DNA from: Candidatus Rhodoferax bjergmarkensis
Lineage (GTDB): Bacteria; Pseudomonadota; Gammaproteobacteria; Burkholderiales; Burkholderiaceae_C
Length of the DNA: 8,199 nt
NCBI GenBank assembly: GCA_016708345.1
Contig: JADJFX010000030.1
Coordinates: 1-8,199, forward strand
Reading direction: 5' to 3'
Below, piece by piece: positions 5,127 through 8,199 of the stretch. Position 1 is the stretch's first letter; every line of letters starts with the position of its first letter. The notes beneath the pieces are model-generated. The model made no database searches. It saw only the letters and a list, made by a program, of their open reading frames with translations, and was not told where the DNA came from. The position numbers and the translations under genes were made by a program.

Positions 5127-8100
5127 TCGCAGGCATCATCCGTTGGTCGGTATCGAACCGCTTTCTCGTGTTGCTGTCCACGGTGTTTCTTGCAGGTGCT
5201 GGCTTGTGGGCTGTACGGTCCACGCCCATCGACGCTTTGCCAGACCTGTCGGACGTGCAGGTCATCATCCGCACCAGCTACCCAGGGCAGGCCCCGCAGA
5301 TTGTGGAAAACCAGGTCACCTATCCACTGACGACCACCATGCTGTCGGTGCCGGGCGCCAAAACGGTGCGAGGCTTCTCCTTCTTTGGGGATTCCTTCGT
5401 CTACATTCTGTTCGATGACAAAACCGACCTCTACTGGGCGCGCTCCCGAGTTCTGGAGTACCTCAACCAGGTTCAGGGGCGATTGCCTGCAGGTGCCAAG
5501 TCGGCTCTGGGGCCAGACGCCACCGGTGTAGGCTGGATTTACCAATACGCTCTGGTGGACCGCACGGGTGGGCATGACCTGTCACAGCTGCGCGCGCTGC
5601 AGGACTGGTTCCTGAAATTCGAACTCAAGACCCTGCCCAATGTCGCCGAAGTGGCCAGCGTGGGTGGCATGGTCAAACAGTACCAGGTCGTGCTGGACCC
5701 ACTCAAACTCAATGGCCATGGCATCACCTATGAGCAGGTGCGCCAGGCGCTGATGAACGGCAACCAGGAAACGGGTGGCTCGGTGCTGGAGCTGGCCGAA
5801 GCCGAGTACATGGTGCGGGTCAATGGTTACCTGCGAACCCTGGATGACTTCCGCGCCATCCCACTCTCCAGTCGCGGCGGTATTGCCGTTCGTCTGGGGG
5901 AAGTGGCAACCGTGCAAGTCGGGCCGGAAATGCGCCGTGGCGTGGCCGAACTCGACGGAGAAGGCGAAGTGGCGGGTGGTGTCGTGTTACTGCGCTCCGG
6001 CAAAAATGCCCAGGAAACCATACGCGCTGTCAAAACCAAGCTGGCCGAATTGCAAAAAAGCCTGCCACCGGGGGTGGAGGTGGTCACGACCTACGACCGC
6101 AGCGCCCTGATAGAGCGGGCCATCGACAACCTCTCAGCCAAGCTGCTGGAAGAGTTCATCGTGGTGGCGCTGGTGTGTGTGCTGTTTCTGGGCCACATGC
6201 GTTCCGCCCTGGTGGCCATCATCTCCTTACCCCTGGGCATCGTGGCGGCCTTTGTGGTGATGCATGTCCAGGGTATCAATGCCAACATCATGTCCCTGGG
6301 CGGCATTGCCATTGCCATCGGTGCCATGGTGGATGCGGCCGTGGTGATGATCGAGAACGCGCACAAGAAGCTGGAGGCTTGGCAGCATGCGCATCCTGGG
6401 CAGGCCTTGGAAGGAGAGGAACGGTGGAACGTCATCACCGATGCCGCCGTCGAGGTCGGACCGGCCCTGTTTTTCTCCCTGCTGATCATCACCTTGTCCT
6501 TCATCCCGGTGTTCACGCTGGAAGCTCAGGAGGGGCGCCTGTTTGGCCCTCTGGCTTTTACCAAAACCTATGCCATGGCGGCCGCTGCTGGACTTTCTGT
6601 GACCTTGATCCCCATCCTGATGGGGTACTGGATACGGGGACGCATCCCGGATGAACAGCACAACCCGATCACGCGGGCCTTGATCGCGGTGTACCGCCCC
6701 GCACTGGAATGGGTGCTGCAGCGTCCCAAGGCTACGTTGGCCATTGCCGTTCTCGTTTCTGCCACCACACTGTGGCCTGTGAGCCAGTTGGGTGGGGAGT
6801 TCCTGCCGCCCCGGATGAGGGGGATTTTCTCCATGCCATCGGCCTTGCGTAGCTGTCCACACAGAAAGCGTCGGGTGCTGCAGATCACCAACCGCATGAT
6901 CAAGACCGTGCCCCGAGGTGGAACGTGTTTTGGCGGGGCAGGCCGTGCGGAGACTGCCACCGACCCGGCGCTCCAGGGAAATGCGTTCGAGACCACGGTA
7001 CAGCTCAGCCACGGGATCAATGGCGCCGGAATGACGCCGGAGAAACTGATCGAAGCGCTGGACCAGGCCGTCCAAGTGCCCGGACTGTCCAATATCTGGA
7101 TCCCGCCGATTCGCAACCGCATCGACATGCTCGCCACGGGTGTCAAAAGCCCCATTGGCGTGAAAGTCAACGGAACCGACCTGGCCACCATCGACCGTAT
7201 CGCCAGTCAGATAGAACAGGTCGCCAAAGGCGTACCGGGTGTGTCCAGTGCCCTGGCCGAACGTTTGACGGGAGGCCGCTACGTCGATGTGCAGATTGAC
7301 CGCGTGGCGGCCGGGCGCTATGGCCTGAACATCAATGACGTGCAGGCCCTGGTGTCGGGCGCCATTGGTGGAGAGAATGTGGCAGAGACCATCGAAGGAT
7401 TGGCCAGGTTCCCGATCAATCTACGCTACCCCAGCGAATGGCGTGACACCCCTGGAAAACTGGCCCAACTTCCCATACTGACACCCATGGGGCAGCAAAT
7501 CACGCTGGGCACGGTCGCCAAAGTCAGAATCACCGAAGGTCCGCCCATGCTCAAGACCGAAAATGCACGCCCCTCCAATTGGGTCTATGTGGACGTGCGC
7601 GGGCGCGATTTGGCTTCCGTGGCGAACGCGCTGCGCCAAGCGGTGAGTCAGCAAGTCAAGCTAGAACCGGGCGTCAGCGTGACTTACTCGGGGCAGTTCG
7701 AGTTCCTAGAACGAGCCAACGCCCGGCTCAAGGTGGTGGTGCCTGCAACTCTGCTCATCATCTTCGTGTTGCTGTACTTGACCTTCAACCGGCTGGATGA
7801 AGCGGCGCTGATCATGGCCACGCTGCCATTTGCTTTGACTGGTGGCGTGTGGTTTTTGTACCTGATGGGATACCACCTGTCGGTGGCTACCGGTGTGGGG
7901 TTTATTGCACTGGCGGGGGTGGCGGCTGAGTTTGGGGTGGTGATGCTGCTTTACCTCAAGCAAGCCTTGGCTGAACGGATCCAACGAGGCGAAGCACCTG
8001 GAGTGGCCATGGTTCTGGATGCCATCCGCGAAGGTGCCGTGCTGCGGGTTCGCCCCAAGGCGATGACGGTAGCGGTGATTCTGGCGGGCCTGATTCCCAT

Positions 8101-8199
8101 TGTCTGGGGAAGTGGCACCGGCTCAGAAGTGATGAGCCGAATTGCAGCGCCCATGTTGGGAGGGATGATTACGGCGCCTTTGCTGTCGCTCTTCATCAT
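5123..8199 (+). CDS. cusA: CusA-like heavy-metal RND efflux pump, cut by the right edge and carrying a cluster of compensating indels
   Basis: This inner-membrane, proton-driven pump of the HME-RND family exports Cu(I)/Ag(I) through CusB and CusC. The frame is open from ATG 5123, with GGGAG (5111-5115) 7 nt upstream, to the window end: 1025 codons out of roughly 1045-1050. The N-terminal helix (SVSNRFLVLLSTVFLAGAGL) and IDALPDLSDVQVII are typical. TM4 has Asp404 in GAMVDAAVVMIENAHKK, matching the E. coli CusA proton-relay Asp405. Met390, Met402, Met485 and Met1004 match the E. coli transport-path residues 391, 403, 486 and 1009. Of the three periplasmic-cleft copper ligands, Met571 (E. coli 573) and Met669 (672) are present. 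The third (623) is out of frame because of a local indel pair. Five such pairs lie at 6811-7027 (residues 564-635), where the reading frame departs from and returns to family sequence. Elsewhere the protein is normal, so identity is certain, but activity of the protein as written is doubtful. Confidence 0.95.
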   Translation, partial: MIAGIIRWSVSNRFLVLLSTVFLAGAGLWAVRSTPIDALPDLSDVQVIIRTSYPGQAPQIVENQVTYPLTTTMLSVPGAKTVRGFSFFGDSFVYILFDDKTDLYWARSRVLEYLNQVQGRLPAGAKSALGPDATGVGWIYQYALVDRTGGHDLSQLRALQDWFLKFELKTLPNVAEVASVGGMVKQYQVVLDPLKLNGHGITYEQVRQALMNGNQETGGSVLELAEAEYMVRVNGYLRTLDDFRAIPLSSRGGIAVRLGEVATVQVGPEMRRGVAELDGEGEVAGGVVLLRSGKNAQETIRAVKTKLAELQKSLPPGVEVVTTYDRSALIERAIDNLSAKLLEEFIVVALVCVLFLGHMRSALVAIISLPLGIVAAFVVMHVQGINANIMSLGGIAIAIGAMVDAAVVMIENAHKKLEAWQHAHPGQALEGEERWNVITDAAVEVGPALFFSLLIITLSFIPVFTLEAQEGRLFGPLAFTKTYAMAAAAGLSVTLIPILMGYWIRGRIPDEQHNPITRALIAVYRPALEWVLQRPKATLAIAVLVSATTLWPVSQLGGEFLPPRMRGIFSMPSALRSCPHRKRRVLQITNRMIKTVPRGGTCFGGAGRAETATDPALQGNAFETTVQLSHGINGAGMTPEKLIEALDQAVQVPGLSNIWIPPIRNRIDMLATGVKSPIGVKVNGTDLATIDRIASQIEQVAKGVPGVSSALAERLTGGRYVDVQIDRVAAGRYGLNINDVQALVSGAIGGENVAETIEGLARFPINLRYPSEWRDTPGKLAQLPILTPMGQQITLGTVAKVRITEGPPMLKTENARPSNWVYVDVRGRDLASVANALRQAVSQQVKLEPGVSVTYSGQFEFLERANARLKVVVPATLLIIFVLLYLTFNRLDEAALIMATLPFALTGGVWFLYLMGYHLSVATGVGFIALAGVAAEFGVVMLLYLKQALAERIQRGEAPGVAMVLDAIREGAVLRVRPKAMTVAVILAGLIPIVWGSGTGSEVMSRIAAPMLGGMITAPLLSLFI
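6811..7027 (+). other. Patch of five compensating frameshift pairs inside cusA
   Basis: Reading the neighbouring frames inside this patch recovers CusA family sequence: DEGDFL at 6814-6831, LSTQKASG at 6853-6876, EVERV at 6915-6929, EM at 6978-6983, and PRDQW at 7009-7023. Around each, bases are lost or gained in amounts that sum to a multiple of three (-1/-2, -1/-2, +1/-1, +1/+2, -1/-2, estimated against the family consensus). The main frame therefore never meets a stop. The flanking sequence in the main frame is clean family sequence. Confidence 0.82.

Noticed and set aside
6227..7075. A 282-codon minus-strand open frame opposite cusA.
   Set aside because: It is antisense to conserved RND membrane segments and has low-complexity composition (His/Gly/Arg-rich).
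6925..7299. A separate 124-aa plus-strand protein inside cusA.
   Set aside because: It is a neighbouring frame of cusA; its PRDQWR fragment is the cusA sequence displaced by the indels.

Overview
The window looks like accessory DNA from a proteobacterium, most likely a member of the Burkholderiales or a related beta-/gamma-proteobacterial plasmid or island. This rests on the moderately high G+C of the coding regions, the class of copper/silver RND operon, and the transposon module beside it. No rRNA, tRNA or CRISPR array was seen.

Left part (1-1795) is a site-specific recombination module. A KfrA-like, alanine-rich coiled-coil gene on the minus strand (tnpT-like, running off the left edge and frameshifted near 113-118) is divergent from a complete tyrosine recombinase on the plus strand (tnpS-like, 389 aa). 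The 135-bp gap between them is AT-rich and carries three successive inverted repeats. This arrangement matches the TnpS/TnpT cointegrate-resolution modules of Tn3-superfamily elements related to Tn4651 and Tn5041. No transposase or terminal repeat lies in the window, so the transposon assignment is inferred.

Right part (1887-8199) is a plus-strand copper(I)/silver(I) export operon starting 91 bp after the recombinase. Its order is a small exported Met/Cys-containing protein of unknown function, cusC-like outer-membrane channel, cusB-like periplasmic adaptor with a CusF domain fused at its C-terminus, and cusA-like RND pump cut by the right edge about 20-30 residues before its expected end. 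cusC/cusB and cusB/cusA each overlap by 4 nt (ATGA), each with a good ribosome binding site. The products should form a channel spanning both membranes that ejects Cu(I)/Ag(I) from the periplasm. A palindrome at 1849-1863 is a candidate metal-responsive operator.

The most unusual signal is in sequence integrity. cusC has a single-base frameshift between signal peptide and mature protein. tnpT is frameshifted at a GC dinucleotide run. cusA contains five closely spaced pairs of mutually compensating indels (about 6811-7027) that keep the frame open but scramble about 37 residues of the periplasmic cleft, including loss of one of the three copper-binding methionines. These may be sequencing or assembly errors or real decay; reads across these sites would decide. 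Apart from these defects the functions are recognisable families. The least described items are the small exported protein and the palindromic array between tnpT and tnpS.
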